This document shows positions 41,301 through 53,408 of a stretch of 64,000 nt of DNA, one piece after another. The DNA is taken from the NCBI GenBank assembly GCA_021014325.1, contig CM037462.1:19922135-19986134 (forward strand). The letters are read 5' to 3'. The stretch is from Plazaster borealis (Eukaryota; Echinodermata; Asteroidea; Forcipulatida; Labidiasteridae). A program made the position numbers and the translations under genes. Under the pieces are notes generated by a model. That model was not told the origin of the DNA and searched no databases. It worked only from the letters and a program-made list of their open reading frames with translations. Each line of letters starts with the position of its first letter. The first letter of the stretch is position 1.

Positions 41301-42293
41301 GTATGCCCCGAATGCTAACGCTAGAAGCAAAGCCACAACTTGAACGCCCAAGCAGTAGTTACATCTGGATATCCCTGAGTATTGAATCGTAATTTGGTTA
41401 CCACCGTTGTCCTTAACACCAGCATTCAGTATACACTGATTTCCAAACTGATTCTGTAATCAAAGAAATGAATGTGATATGTTCTTGAGAAATCAGACAG
41501 ACTAGGGCATAGTTCAAGATGATATTCTAACTTTGAAATGTGTTTATCTCTGTATGTAATGGAATACTTAATTGGATTCAAACAATCAGCCTTGCAAAGA
41601 TAGACCAAGTGAAGTAATGTAGTTAATGTTTGGGCATGATAGTCTTCCTATATTGATCTGATGTCCAATTTCTTTGCCCTCAGAAAGTCAATATTATTAT
41701 TATTATACATAGGTCAGCCCTTATATTCCTCATTTTCAAGGGTCAAATACTCCCAGATTTTCATTTAAAATTCAATATCTCCTGAACCACATGGCACAAA
41801 TTTATAATCATTCTGTAAATCCATTCGTGTGTACAGTTTTGATCTTTATTGGGGGAGGGCAAGGGTTCTGAGTGTGTGGGGGGAGCAATAACTACTCCAT
41901 CCCAACTCTATCCCAGATGCAATAACTACTCCATCCCAGATACAATAACTACATGTGCATCAGTTAACCATATTGCTGCTCTCAGTGTAAATGCTTTATG
42001 TTCTGACAACCCAACATGTATGGCCTGATAACTCCTTCTCATCTGAAAAAATTAGGAGTATTGAAACATTGAAACATTTGTGCAATGTCTCTGGGAAATG
42101 CACTGCATATTTCACACAACACCCACATATTACACCATATATACAGGTTTATATTTGTTTTCAATCAGTTGTCTGTCTTTACTATACATACCAAATTGAG
42201 ACTGATCATGATAGAGCCAATTATGCCACAACTAGCAGCTACAAGTAGAATACCAATCTCCACCAAGCTCAGTATTTTAGCAAACACAGCCAT
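38292..42293 (-). CDS. TMEM179-like four-helix membrane protein, copy 1
   Basis: Five exons on the minus strand, 42293-42192, 41453-41266, 40809-40672, 39824-39743 and 38381-38292, all AG/GT with matching phases (0, 2, 2, 0), give 199 residues plus TAA. Four hydrophobic segments: residues about 8-32, 71-89, 103-126 and 174-194. A cysteine-bearing extracellular or lumenal loop (NQFGNQCILNAG...CNYC) follows helix 1, and LLVLCKGKYD lies between helices 2 and 3. The pattern C-x-L..., LCKG, VFLVF..-VS.GF..WC-like (FVGACLVSLGMKTFC), FYD and SWVGVLMWLSL fits the TMEM179/TMEM179B family (about 220-230 residues in vertebrates). The molecular function of that family is poorly known. Short basic C terminus KRQRP. 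The start is the only ATG before helix 1. Confidence 0.75.
38878..39390. repeat. 15-bp minisatellite in TMEM179-like intron 4 (copy 1), about 34 units
   Basis: Unit GAGAAGAACCGTTCT with CCATTCT, CTGTTCT and TTATG variants. Because 15 is divisible by three, long open frames (KNRSE-type and LRRTV-type repeats) appear on both strands; they are by-products, not genes. The right flank (39395-39450) is kept; the left inverted flank seen in copies 2 and 3 is deleted here. Confidence 0.92.
39743..39824 (-). CDS. TMEM179-like copy 1, exon 4
   Basis: Acceptor GTTTATAG, donor GTGGGT (GTGAGT in copy 2). It encodes CRTFQESLTWFSDEDGSKFY and DYMKTVE, the loop before helix 4. The open frame continuing upstream is a SINE in the intron. 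Confidence 0.72.
39888..40055 (+). mobile_element. tRNA-derived short SINE
   Basis: ATGGTCTAGTTGGTAAGACA head, GGGTTCAAATCCCACTTG (B box), tail GCCTGTGGATTTGTTTTTTC and ACAGGACTCTGGAAAGTACT. The paralogous copy is at 49614-49785. It lies in TMEM179-like intron 3, antisense. Confidence 0.78.
40672..40809 (-). CDS. TMEM179-like copy 1, exon 3
   Basis: Acceptor ATCTATAG, donor GTAAGT. It encodes helix 3 (FIVSIVFGALTFFMFVGACL) and SLGMKTFCSNLLAVYPTTT. The Met at 40967 upstream is intron read-through, not a start. Confidence 0.75.
41266..41453 (-). CDS. TMEM179-like copy 1, exon 2
   Basis: Acceptor GATTACAG, donor GTAAGT. It encodes the loop NQFGNQCILNAGVKDNGGNQ, the CNYC motif, helix 2 (VQVVALLLALAFGAYRLLVL) and CKGKYD. 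Confidence 0.75.
42192..42293 (-). CDS. TMEM179-like copy 1, exon 1
   Basis: 34 codons from ATG, first helix: VEIGILLVAASCGIIGSIMI. Donor GTATGT, phase 0. Copy 2 has the same protein sequence at 51918-52019. Confidence 0.75.
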
Positions 42294-43214
42294 GTTGAAT
42301 ATAATGACTTAACTGCACCTACATGTATGATAGAATGATGTCAGCGATGGTTCCTGGTAGCGTACCCAGATCTACACAACTCACAATAAACAGATGTTTG
42401 GTGCGTTCTGTATAGAAACTCACAAGTGCATGACAACAATTATATAGATCAGAATTCAGGCCTCTGTGTAATACCTTTAGTTCTAAAGTACAATGTATGG
42501 AAGGGTTCCCTGTTTATTCCTTTATAATAATATCCATGTTTAAAAGGGAAAAATTGGTACCCATGGAAGTTATTGAGCATATTGTTTACCGAACTATTTG
42601 TTTACGTCGGATGAATAGTAGTTATAGAGCCGGGCGTTGTCCAGTGATAAAACCCTGAACTTAATCTTCCGCGGAAGAACCGACCATTATTTGGAGGTAA
42701 TTTCCTTTATTAAATTTTGTCGTTAATCTAATAAAACATATTTTAAGTGTACGGTAATTCCTTTTTGTTCTAATTAATGACATTATAATAAAGATTTTAA
42801 GAATTGAAAACGGCGTGGAATGCAAAATTAAACTGCGTTATCTATTTGTTTCCTTTTGTTACCCCCAGTAGATAAGTCGACCACTCGTCGGAGTTGTAGG
42901 GCAACTGTACATGTATAGTGTGTATATGAATACAAAAAAGTAACAATACACAATCGATAGTAATTTGTCATTCCATAGAACTTAACAAAGAATATTTTGA
43001 ATAACACATTTGAACAGCATTCATAAAGACTGTAAAGCTACATTGACCTTCTTCATTATGAACTTTTGTGAGAATTGTTCCACGAAAAGGCTCTGCTAGA
43101 GTCAAAGTGATAAATCATTGGGATTATGGCTCACACTTTCCTTGCTCTACACACTAATCTGTTCCAAATACGGGTTCAATCGCATTTAAATTTAGCTACA
43201 AGAAAATCTTGAAG

Positions 43215-43420
43215 ACAAAGTATACCTTTGGTCTTTGGAACCATTCAGTTGTTTTAATCCTTTATGTAGATATATACAATAAAACTAACCTGTGAACATT
43301 TCATTTCAAAAGGTGGTAGCGTTTTTGAGATACATGTATGGTCGAAAATCTGGAGCGGTTATTTTCACGCAGGAAGAATAATCCATACATGTAGGAATAC
43401 ACAATCTGAGAAATGTTTCA
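43215..43420. mobile_element. Diverged TTAA MITE (family B) upstream of copy 1
   Basis: It contains TTTCAAAAGGTGGTAGCGTT, TTTTGAGATACATG, CGAAAATCTGGAGCGGTTAT and AGGAAGAATAATCC in reverse orientation to 11288-11648. Most of it is deleted in copy 2, where only TTTTCACGCAGGAAGAATAA remains at 52572. Confidence 0.6.
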
Positions 43421-44289
43421 TATTGAAAGTAGAGTCAAATCTTACAGATGTCCTTACAGACAACCTTGCCATCTTCATGTTTCTGTTAGTGACTCCAGTT
43501 ATGCTGAAGATTTAGACTTGTTGTCGATGGACAGAGACCCTCGCTGAGTTTAAAATGCCCACTGAACTAGGTTGAGTCTAGTGAAGTCAGCACAGGGTTA
43601 GCAAACTCAACAACAGAAGTTCACTTGGGGTTTTTGTCTCTTTTTCACAACTTGTAATGATTATGTGGAGATTCACTGGTTAGACTTTATCCCCAAGCCA
43701 TCTCATCCAACAAGGACAGCAAGCTGCAAATTTTGAAAATTGAAACTAAACTTTGATGTAGTCATCTAGTACATTTGTACTCCAGTGAATATCTCAAGCA
43801 TGTACTTGCAATATCTCTAGTCTTGGTGCTATTCTAATGGAACAATACTGCTTGATGCTCATATACAGTTTGGCCCAGGTTTACTTTGATGCTGCTATAT
43901 ATTTTTGAATAAATATGTATTGATAATTTATAGCTGAAATCACCTGAGTGGGTTGAGACTCTACTGACGGAATGGCAAGGGATATTGGTTTATCAGCTAC
44001 AATATTAAAGAAAAAGTCAAAAATTGTACGTAAAAAATACGCCTAGGGTGTCTTTTAAATTTTGAACAATTCTGCAAGAGTCTGTAAAAACTAAACCTCT
44101 TTTCAGCAAACTCGGGTGTTGCAGCGACAAGAGGGGTAAAAAAAACAAAAAATAGTTGTTGTTTTCTGAGGTTTTTTGTATACAATCGCAAACACATGCT
44201 TTTCCATTGCTGCAATCGAAGTAAGTGACAGAAATTTTCAGGGTTTTCAAATGCTAATTTCTGGACATTGACTCTATTAGGTGGAATGA

Positions 44290-45000
44290 TGTTTTCTTGG
44301 TACTGGTATGAACTTTAGAATCAGTGAGCTTTCAGATGGAAATATTTCTCTGGAGGATTGGTTCTGGTATGAACTTCAGAATCAGTGAGCTTTCAAATGG
44401 AAATGTTTCTCTGGAGGATTGGTACTGTGTGAACTGTAGAATCAGTGAGCTTTCGGGTGGAAATATTTCTCTGGAGGATTGGTACTGGTATGAACTTTAG
44501 AATCAGTGAGCTTTCAGATGGAAATATTTCTCTGGAGGATTGCTACTGGAATGAACTTTAGAATCAGTGAGCTTTCAGATGGAAATATTTCTCTGGAGGA
44601 TTGCTACTGGAATGAACTTTAGAATCAGTGAGCTTTCAGATGGAATTATTTCTCTGGAGGATTGCTACTGTATGAACTGTAGAATCAGGGAGCTTTTGGG
44701 TGGAAGTATTTCTCTGAAGAATTGGTACTGGAATGAACTTAAGAGTCAGTGAGCTTTCAAATGGAAATATTTCTCTGGATGATTGCTACTGGAATGAACT
44801 TTAGAATCAGTGAGCTTTCAGATGGAATTATTTCTCTGGAGGATTGGTACTATATGAACTGTAGAATCAGGGAGCTTTTGGGTGGAAGTATTTCTCTGAA
44901 GAATTAGTACTGGAATGAACTTTAGAGTCAGTAAGCTTTCAAATGGAAATATTTCTCTCAAGGATTGGAACTGGAATGAACTTTAGAATCAGTGCGCTTT
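44290..45000 (+). repeat. 61-bp minisatellite, about 12 units
   Basis: Same unit as 35090-36600 with more variants (GGATTGCTACTGGAATGAAC). It is the paralogous array of unit 2, about half as long. Confidence 0.88.
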
Positions 45001-45167
45001 AGACTGGAACTCATGAATTTTATTTAAGATGACCATATAATCTACATTACATTTAACTGAAAGCTAAACATACACTAAAAGGAAACATAAATAAATCCAG
45101 ACTAATTATAAAATAGTTAATACTACCCCCCTCCCATAAGTAGGTACTATTTACAGAACAAATGTTG

Positions 45168-45540
45168 TTAAAGGTATTGTACACGTTTGGTAATTACTCA
45201 AAACATATATTAGCATAAAAACTGAATTGGTAATGAGCAACAGAGAGCTGTTGATAGTATAAAACATTGTGAGAAATGACTCCCTCTGAAGTAACGTAAT
45301 TTTTGAGATAGAGGTAATTTCTCACTAAATAGTACAAACTTTTTGCAAGAAGTGTTTATTCCTATCTGAAAGCACACAAATTTGTACAACAAGGGTGTTT
45401 TTTCTTTTATCATTTTCTTGCATCTTCGATAACCAATTGAGCCCAAATTTTCACAGGTTGGTTATTTTATGCATATTTTGGGATACACCAAATGAGAACA
45501 CTGGTCTTTGACAATTACCAAACATGTATGATACCTTTAA
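45168..45540. mobile_element. TTAA MITE (family A) with empty site in paralogue
   Basis: It lies between TTGTTAA and TTAAATACCATG. The empty site in unit 1 at 36763 reads TTGTTAAATACCATG, which proves a TTAA target duplication. Confidence 0.92.
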
Positions 45541-47100
45541 ATACCATGATATGAGACAAGGTAACTGATTATGAATTGCTGATATATGGTAACTCTGCCC
45601 TGTCTAAATAAACCCTGTATCTTTTTCAACAAGACGCTGGATAAACCTCATTTCTAAAGTCTACAACCAACAAAGTTTGGCTCAGTTTCAGAAAGACTTC
45701 CATGTACATGTACATGAAAAATAGTAAAGGCCCATTTCCTTTTAATAATATTGTTCAATATATCACAAAGTAAGCTTTTTAACAAATAACTAAAGTCAGG
45801 CCTGGAATTACACGGAGGCCACAGCCTCTGTTGTCATTGCTCTTGTCCTCGGTGCCCCTTCAAAGAAATCCCAAAGACTTTAAGATTTTCCAATGGAAGT
45901 GCTCTTAGCAAAATGAAAATGGCCTTGCCCTCTCAGTGATGAAATTACAGGCCTGTAAAGTTAAAGGTTTTACCATAAATACATGTAACCAAATAACTTT
46001 ATAGACAGGATCCCTAAAAAAATCCTCCAAAAATTCCCCTTTTTAAATAATTTGTTTATAGTTGAAATATTTATGTTTTAAAAAAGGCTTAAGTTTCCCA
46101 TCACCTTTTGTTTGTTTGCCTGTACTGTATAGCCTCTAATAGTGAGGTTTTCATTTGTTCCATTAAAAACATGACAGGCCCCCAAACTAGTCCCACAGTA
46201 TTACAATTAATATTTACATTTACTAAACTTATCTGGAAAATGGTTAAGTGCAAAAAAGAGTACATGTTTGTTTACATTCAGTAACTCTTTGGGGGGGGGG
46301 GGCACAATCAAGTAGGGAAAAGCCATGCAATCAGGTTGGAACTGGAAACCCAATCTATATGCAAGGCTTTTATCCAAAGCAAGATTTGAATTATTGTCAA
46401 CAGAGGAGAAATAGTGTTGATTGACGACGTTAGTTTTGTTAACATTGTCGCCGCGCCCACAGTCACAAAACAAATTACTGTAGAAGAGATATATGTGTCA
46501 AACAAACATCTGTATCAAAACCAACATCTTGGCACTTTTAGCACTTGCTCACATTTTTTAGTTTTTATTTTGTTTGCCAAAAATAGTTGATGGACTGACG
46601 TTTCGTCCCTAGCAGAGTTTTTCTCCAGAGCTAAAAAGCCTTTGAGAAAGACTCAGTTAGGGTCGAAAACATCAGGCCGATGACTAATTTGTGCATAATA
46701 ACATAGATCCTTTTGATTGGTAGGCAGTTTGCAACAACTAAATTCTATTTTCACATTTTTTTTTCTTCTCACCGTGATTTAAATATTCATGAAATTAAAC
46801 CCACATGCAAAATGGTGAGCTGACTGCGACTTTGACTGTTCCCCTTTCTCCCCATTGTGACGTTGACCACGAAACATAATCTGAACATAAACAAACAACA
46901 GTTTCTATCTCATACTTTTACATATTTATCTATGACAAATTACTTAGAATAGATTTATGAAGCACTCTACTGTCAGGTATGTTTCTTCATGCAGTTTTCA
47001 AAGGGTAAGTATTGTTCTAAAATGTAATAGAAAAAAGAAGACTGTCTGTGGACTGAAACAGACATGCCAACGGAAACTAGGAGATTGTTTCCACTGGACC

Positions 47101-47331
47101 AATGTCCTTACATAGCACCATGTAATGGTTTACAAGTGTAATGCAATATGCATGCGCTGCCGATCAAACCAAACACAGAACCCCCCCTCTCTTTTTCGAT
47201 AAGGTGCACTGGGTTTTTTACGTGTACACAACACAACACACGGGACCTAACGTCCCATCCGGAGGAAGGAGCATGTGGTGGTAGTGTCTTGCTTTAAGGA
47301 CACAAGTGTACGACTGGGATTCGAACCCACA
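47101..47331 (-). mobile_element. SINE inserted in the 3' region of TMEM179-like copy 2
   Basis: A reverse-oriented SINE body (CACCATGTAATGGTTTACAA, AAGGTGCACTGGG, ACACAAGTGTACGACTGGGA) with a truncated head. It is followed by two copies of GGGGACCTCTCAGTGTTATGG (47335 and 47357), whereas unit 1 has one. It starts 43 bases past the stop codon, so it would fall in the 3' UTR. Confidence 0.8.
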
Positions 47332-47373
47332 CAGGGGACCTCTCAGTGTTATGGACCAGGGGACCTCTCAGTG

Positions 47374-50300
47374 TTATGGTCTTTGTCGCTTGAAGAGAAA
47401 GACACTAACAATACAGAGCACGGTCAATGAGAGCCACATCAACACACCAACCCAGGAAACACCCTGTAAAAGCAAAATTAAAACATTTTGAGAATATTTT
47501 TCCCGGCCTGTGATTTTCAAGTTTTTTTTTCCATTTACCTGTCTGTTGGCCTGCAGATCTTTTTTGAAAGAATTTGTATGTAGCTCTTGTTCTGTACTTG
47601 TATGATCACATTTTTAATGTTGTAAAGTGCCTTGGGGTTGGATCAGCATGAGGGGCTTAATAAATCTAAATCTAAACTGATAGATATCTGTAAACCTTTA
47701 AAATATAAGATTTCTTTAGGGAGCTTCATCTTCAAACCAAGAGGACATCGTTTTCAACGTTCAAGATTTTTGAGTTTCATACACTCTCTCCCATAATTCT
47801 CATCCTTAAACTATCCTGGGATGATCCTAAGATGAGTTGTTAATATCACCTTAGCGATTTTTGTTATGACGTCACACGTTGCTTAACAATAAAGGTCGAT
47901 ACACAGCTTAAGATCAATCTTAGCTCTTTGTGAAATCAACCCCTGGATCCAGTTGCAAACAGTTTAAACTATCGTCAAAAGTTGCAGCTGAACAGCAAAG
48001 TGCCCTTTAATATTAGCATGTGGGTTCAAATACATGGCCAGTCTCAAATTGTGTCTTTCAAGACACTTTACATTGATTTACTTACTTTGAATTGGTTTAC
48101 AAAGGCAATACAATAATACAAAAAGTCTCACACAAAATCACTAAATTGAAAATACACTAAAACCAAAGAGGAAGATTATGTTAAAGCATGAGATCCAGTA
48201 TAGCCTTCAATCAAGTAAGGTTTGCAGTGACACCATGAACATGAATCTCTTTTATGAGTAGTAGTGGTTCTGAGAAGAACCGTTATGAGAAGAACCATTC
48301 TGAGAAGAACCGTTCTGAGAAAAACCGTTCTGAGAAGAACCATTCTGAAAAGAACCATTCTGAGAAGAACCATTCTAAGAAGAACCATTCTAAGAAGAAC
48401 TGTTCTGAGAAGAACCGTTCTGAGAAGAACCGGTCTGAGAAGAACTGTTCTGAGAAGAACTGTTGTGAGAAGAACCGTTCTCAGAAGAACCGTTCTCAGA
48501 AGAACCATTCTGAGAAGAACCGTTTTGAGAAAAACCATTCTGAGATGAACTGTTCTGAGAAGAACCATTCCGAGAAGAGCCCTTCTGAGAAGAACCGTTC
48601 TGAGAAGAACCATTCTGAGAAGAACCGTTCTGAGAAGAACCGTTCTGAGAAGAACCGTTCTGAGAAGAACCGTTCTGAGAAGAACCGTTCTGAGAAGAAC
48701 CGTTCTGAGAAGAACTGTTCTGAGAAGGACCGTTCTGAGAGGAAACGTTATGAGAAGAACCGTTCTGGGAAGAACCGTTCTGGGAAGAACCGTTCTGGGA
48801 AGAACCGTTCTGAGAAGAACCGTTCTGAGAAGAACCGTTCTGAGAAGAACCGTTCTGAGAAGAACCGTTCTGAGAAAAACCAATCTGAGAAGAACTGTTC
48901 TGAGAAGAACCGTTCTGACTGGAAGAGCCCTTCTGTGAAGAACCGTTCTGAGAATAACCGTTCTGAGAAGAGCCATTCTGAGAAGAACTGTTATGAGAAG
49001 AACCGTTGTGAGAAGAACCGTTCTGAGAAGAACCGTTCTGAGAGGAACCATTCTGAGAAGAACCGTTCTGGGAAGAACCATTCTGAGAAGAACTGTCTGA
49101 GAAGAACTGTTCTGAGAAGAATCGGTGGTTTGACAACTTCTCAGAACCACCACTGCTCATAAAAGAGATTGATGTACATGATGGTGTCACTTCAAACCTC
49201 ACTTGATTGTACTGCCACCGTGCAAAGTTCCAAATCCTACTCAGTATAGTCTTGTCACACGACACTAATACAGTGCCACTCTTCTATCCTTTCCCTACAG
49301 GGTCCGATTTCACAAAGAAGTAAGATTTATCTTAAGATGAGTTGTCAGTATTTTGATTTGTGTTGTGACATTACACTTTGCTTGGCAATTAAGATTGTTT
49401 CACAGTTAAGATCAATCTTAGCTCTTTGTGAAATTGAGCCTCTGACACTTTTTTCTTGAATATGTTACTCACCTCAACTGTTTTCATGTAGTCATAGAAT
49501 TTAGATCCGTCTTCATCGCTGAACCAAGTTAATGACTCTTGAAATGTTCTGCACCTATAAACACCATAAACATGAGTAGCGATAGATGTTATAGAATTCA
49601 AACTGCCTCTAGCTACAGGGCAATCTCGATGGTCTAGTTGGTAAGACATCTGCCCTATAATGGCAAAGGTCGTGGGTTCGAATCCCACTCGAGTATTAAT
49701 GCCTGTGGATTTGTTTTTTCACAGGACTCTGGAAAGTACTGAGTATGCAGTGCTTTACACACATCGATGTAAGGGTAAAACCAAATAATAAGTTTCATTC
49801 CATGAAAGAGTCCATTTTCTTTGTAAATGAAGCATTCATTGCTGCAAGTTTTGGGGGGGGGGTTTCTTCAAAATGTTGTATCAAAGGTGTTAAAATTTGT
49901 TGAAATTGCACTTCACTGAATAGTTTTCTTTTTGGCTAGTGTAGTTTGCTTCCTCAGTCAGCAATTTGTAGTCACTTATAAATTATTTGCGACTTGTTGT
50001 GGAAATATGGAATGATGTCATTTATTCCTATTATTGTCCTATTAACAAAACAAGGCAAAAAACCCAAACAAAAACCCAAAAAACAAACAAATATGAATGG
50101 TCCTAGATTCTGTTTTTGTTTTGTTTTGTTTTTGTTTTTCTAAGATACATGCAGAAAATTATGGGGCCTTTGTATCGGTTTCACTAAACTTCCAATCAAA
50201 CCCAAAAGCCTATACTTAAAGGGACTGTAGTTCGGTGATTCCCGTGGCAGTGGTTGGTTACCACTGTATACAAATTCTGTAACACTTACTTTAAATGTTT

Positions 50301-52019
50301 CAGAACAGTGGAACTATAGAATAGGAACAGCAGGTCCTCCTAATACACTATTCACAAACCTGATGTGGGGGTCAGGTGGATTGGGAGTCATGAACAATTT
50401 CAAACTTACCCTGTTGTTGTGGGGTAAACTGCTAAGAGGTTTGAACAGAAAGTTTTCATCCCAAGGCTGACAAGACAGGCTCCAACAAACATAAAGAATG
50501 TCAAAGCCCCAAACACGATACTGACGATAAACCGTCCAAGCACCTTGCTATAGATGATACATGCAAAACAAACAGTAATAATACAACATAAATACATGTA
50601 TGAATTGCGTATTATTAGCAATACTGCAAAAAGTTTGATCTCAAATGATAGAGGCTTAATGTTCAAATATTGTACCTCTGTGCCCAAGGTCTTGTCTGCA
50701 TCCAAGGTAGTTTTCTAGGTTTTGTCTTAACCCTAGGCCTAAGCAGGGATAGCTATTTTCTGGAAAATTACCAGGGTTAGCAATTCAAGGTGAAAAGGTC
50801 AACTAAAGTATCTCATGAACCTCCCAAGAAATTGGATTTGTGTAAAAAGGGCTAATGAAAAAATTTTAAAAAATATACTAGTGTTTGAAAAGCCAAAAAT
50901 GGACATGAGTAAATATTCTCAGGTTTGAAAAGCCAAAATTGACAAAGTAAAATATTCTAGTGTTTGAAAAGCCAAAATGGACATGAGTGAATGTAGACTT
51001 ACATGTCATACTTGCCCTTGCACAGTACTAGTAAACGGTATGCCCCGAATGCTAACGCTAGAAACAAAGCCACAACTTGAATGGCCAAGCAGTAGTTACA
51101 TCTGGATATCCCTGAGTATTGAATCGTAATTTGGTTACCACCGTTGTCCTTAACACCAGCATTCAGTATACACTGATTTCCAAACTGATTCTGTAATCAA
51201 AGAAATGAATGTGATATGTTCTTGAGAAATCAGACAGACTAGGGCATAGTTCAAGATGATATTCTAACTTTGAAATGTGTTTATCTCTGTACGTAATGGA
51301 ATACTTAATTGGATTCAAACAATCAGCCTTGCAAAGATAGACCAAGTGAAGTAATGTAGTTAATGTTCAAGCATGATAGTCTTCCTATATTGATCTGATG
51401 TCCAATTTCTTTGCCCTCAGAAAGTCAATATTATTATTATTATTATACATAGGTCAGCCCTTATATTCCTCATTTTCAAGGGTCAAATATTCCCAGATTT
51501 TCATTTAAAATTCAATATCTCCTGAACCAAATGGCACAAATTTATAATCATTTTGTAAATCCATTCGTTTGTACAGTTTTTGATCTTTATTGGGGGAGGG
51601 CAAGGGTTCTGTGTGTGTGGGGGAGCAATAACTACCCCATCCCAGTACTCTATCCCAGATGCAATAACTACTCCATACATGTGCATTAGTTAACCATTTT
51701 GCTGCTCTTAGTGTAAATGCTTTATGTTCTGAAAACCCAACTTGTATGTCCTGATAACTCCTTCTCATCTGAAAAAATTAGGAGTATTGAAACATTGAAA
51801 CATTTGTGCAATGTCTCTGGGAAATGCACTGCATATTTCACACAACACCCACATATTACACCATATATACAGGTTTATATTTGTTTTCAATCAGTTGTCT
51901 GTCTTTACTATACATACCAAATTGAGACTGATCATGATAGAGCCAATTATGCCACAACTAGCAGCTACAAGTAGAATACCAATCTCCACCAAGCTCAGTA
52001 TTTTAGCAAACACAGCCAT
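47374..52019 (-). CDS. TMEM179-like four-helix membrane protein, copy 2
   Basis: Exons 52019-51918, 51190-51003, 50547-50410, 49554-49473 and 47463-47374, the same lengths and phases as copy 1, give 199 residues plus TAA. By eye the protein differs from copy 1 only at a few residues in exon 2 (CLAIQVVALFLAL instead of CLGVQVVALLLAL). All splice sites are intact and the exon 4 donor is the better GTGAGT. High identity including introns points to recent duplication. Nothing in the sequence shows which copy is expressed. Confidence 0.75.
48264..49124. repeat. 15-bp minisatellite in TMEM179-like intron 4 (copy 2), about 57 units
   Basis: Same unit as 38878-39390. It is flanked by inverted arms: left ATCTCTTTTATGAGTAGTAG at 48243 and right CACTGCTCATAAAAGAGATT at 49151, continuing outward through GTGTCAC and CTTGATTG motifs. 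The array therefore sits in the loop of a palindromic element. Confidence 0.92.
49614..49785 (+). mobile_element. tRNA-derived short SINE (paralogue of 39888)
   Basis: ATGGTCTAGTTGGTAAGACA head, B box GGGTTCGAATCCCACTCG, tail ACAGGACTCTGGAAAGTACT. It was inherited with the segmental duplication. Confidence 0.78.
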
Positions 52020-53035
52020 GTTGAATATAATGACTTAACTGCACCTACATTTATGATAGAATGATGTCAGCGATGGTTCCTGGTAGCGTACCCAGATCTA
52101 CACAACTCACAATAAACAGATGTTTGGTGCGTTCTGTATAGAAACTCACAAGTGCGTGACAACAATTAGATAGATCAGAATTCAGGCCTCTGTTTAACAC
52201 CTTTAGTTCTAAAGTACAATGTATGGAAGGGTTCCCTATTTATTCCTTTATAATAATATCCATGTTTGAAAGGGAAAAATTGGAACCCATGGAAGTTATT
52301 GAGCATATTGTTTACCGAACTATTTGTTTACATCGGATGAATAGTAGTTGTAGAGCCGTGCGTCGTCCAGTGATAAAACCCTGATGTTAATCTTCCGCGG
52401 AAGAACCGACCATTATTTGGAGGTAGTTTCCTTTATGAAATTTTGTCGTTAATCTATTAAAACATATTTTAAGTGTACGGTAATTCCTTTTTGTTCTAAT
52501 TAATGACATTATAATAAAGATTTTAAGAATTGAAAACGGCGTGGAATGCAAAATTAAACTGCGTTATGTATTTTCACGCAGGAAGAATAATCCATAGGAA
52601 TACACAATCTGAGAAATGTTTCATATTGAAAGGAGAGTCAAATCTTACAGATGTCCTTACAGACAACCTTGCCAGCTATGAAGATTGTAGACATCACAAG
52701 TCAGCGGGGAATGTAGAGGGGGGGACTTTCTGCCAGGGCTTGTGTATTTTGGGCCATAGGCTTGTGTGTTGGAAGGAAAAGGGGGCGGGGCTTCATGGTA
52801 ATTCAGCTGGTTATGAACACTGTACATATTGAAGGCCTAGGGGAACAAAGAGCAAGCCTATTCCACTTTTTATAGGTAATAAGCATCCCTAGACCCAGTG
52901 AGGGGTATTAGGCTTGATAATGATGAGAAAAAAGCTTCATACCCCGGGTATAATATGATTTCCCAGAGTGCAGGAAAAAATAGTGTGACAGTGGTTATGT
53001 AACTCAATGTTTTATCAAGTAGGGGGGGGGAAGGG

Positions 53036-53408
53036 TTAGGTATTGTACATGTTTGGTAATTACTCAAAACATATATTAGCATAAAAACTGAATTGGTAAC
53101 GAGCAACAGAGAGCTGTTGATAGTATAAAACATTGTGAGAAACGACTCCCTCTGAAGTAACGTAGTTTTTGAGAAAAAGGTATATTTCTCACTAAAGTAA
53201 TACAAACTTTTTGCAAGAAGTTTTTATTCCTATCTGAAAGCACACAAATTTGTACAACAAGGGTGTTTTTTCTTTCATCATTTTCTTGCATCTTCGATAA
53301 CCAATTGAGCCCAAATTTTCACAGGCTTGTTATTTTATGCATATGTTGGGATACACCAAATGAGAACACTGGTCCTTGACAATTACCAAACATGTATGAT
53401 GCCTTTAA
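53036..53408. mobile_element. TTAA MITE (family A), left end damaged
   Basis: It starts TTAGGTATTGTACATGTTTG and ends ATGATGCCTTTAA. The right flank AATACCATGATATTTGACAA matches the flank of 45168-45540, so it is the same insertion in unit 3. Confidence 0.85.

Noticed and set aside
48264..49124. CRISPR array
   Set aside because: The repeats are contiguous 15-bp units without unique spacers, and the DNA is eukaryotic.
48254..49162. 302-codon open frame rich in SEKNRSEKNH
   Set aside because: It is one of several open frames through a 15-bp tandem array in an intron. Both strands are open, the period is a multiple of three, and no start context or domain supports a protein.
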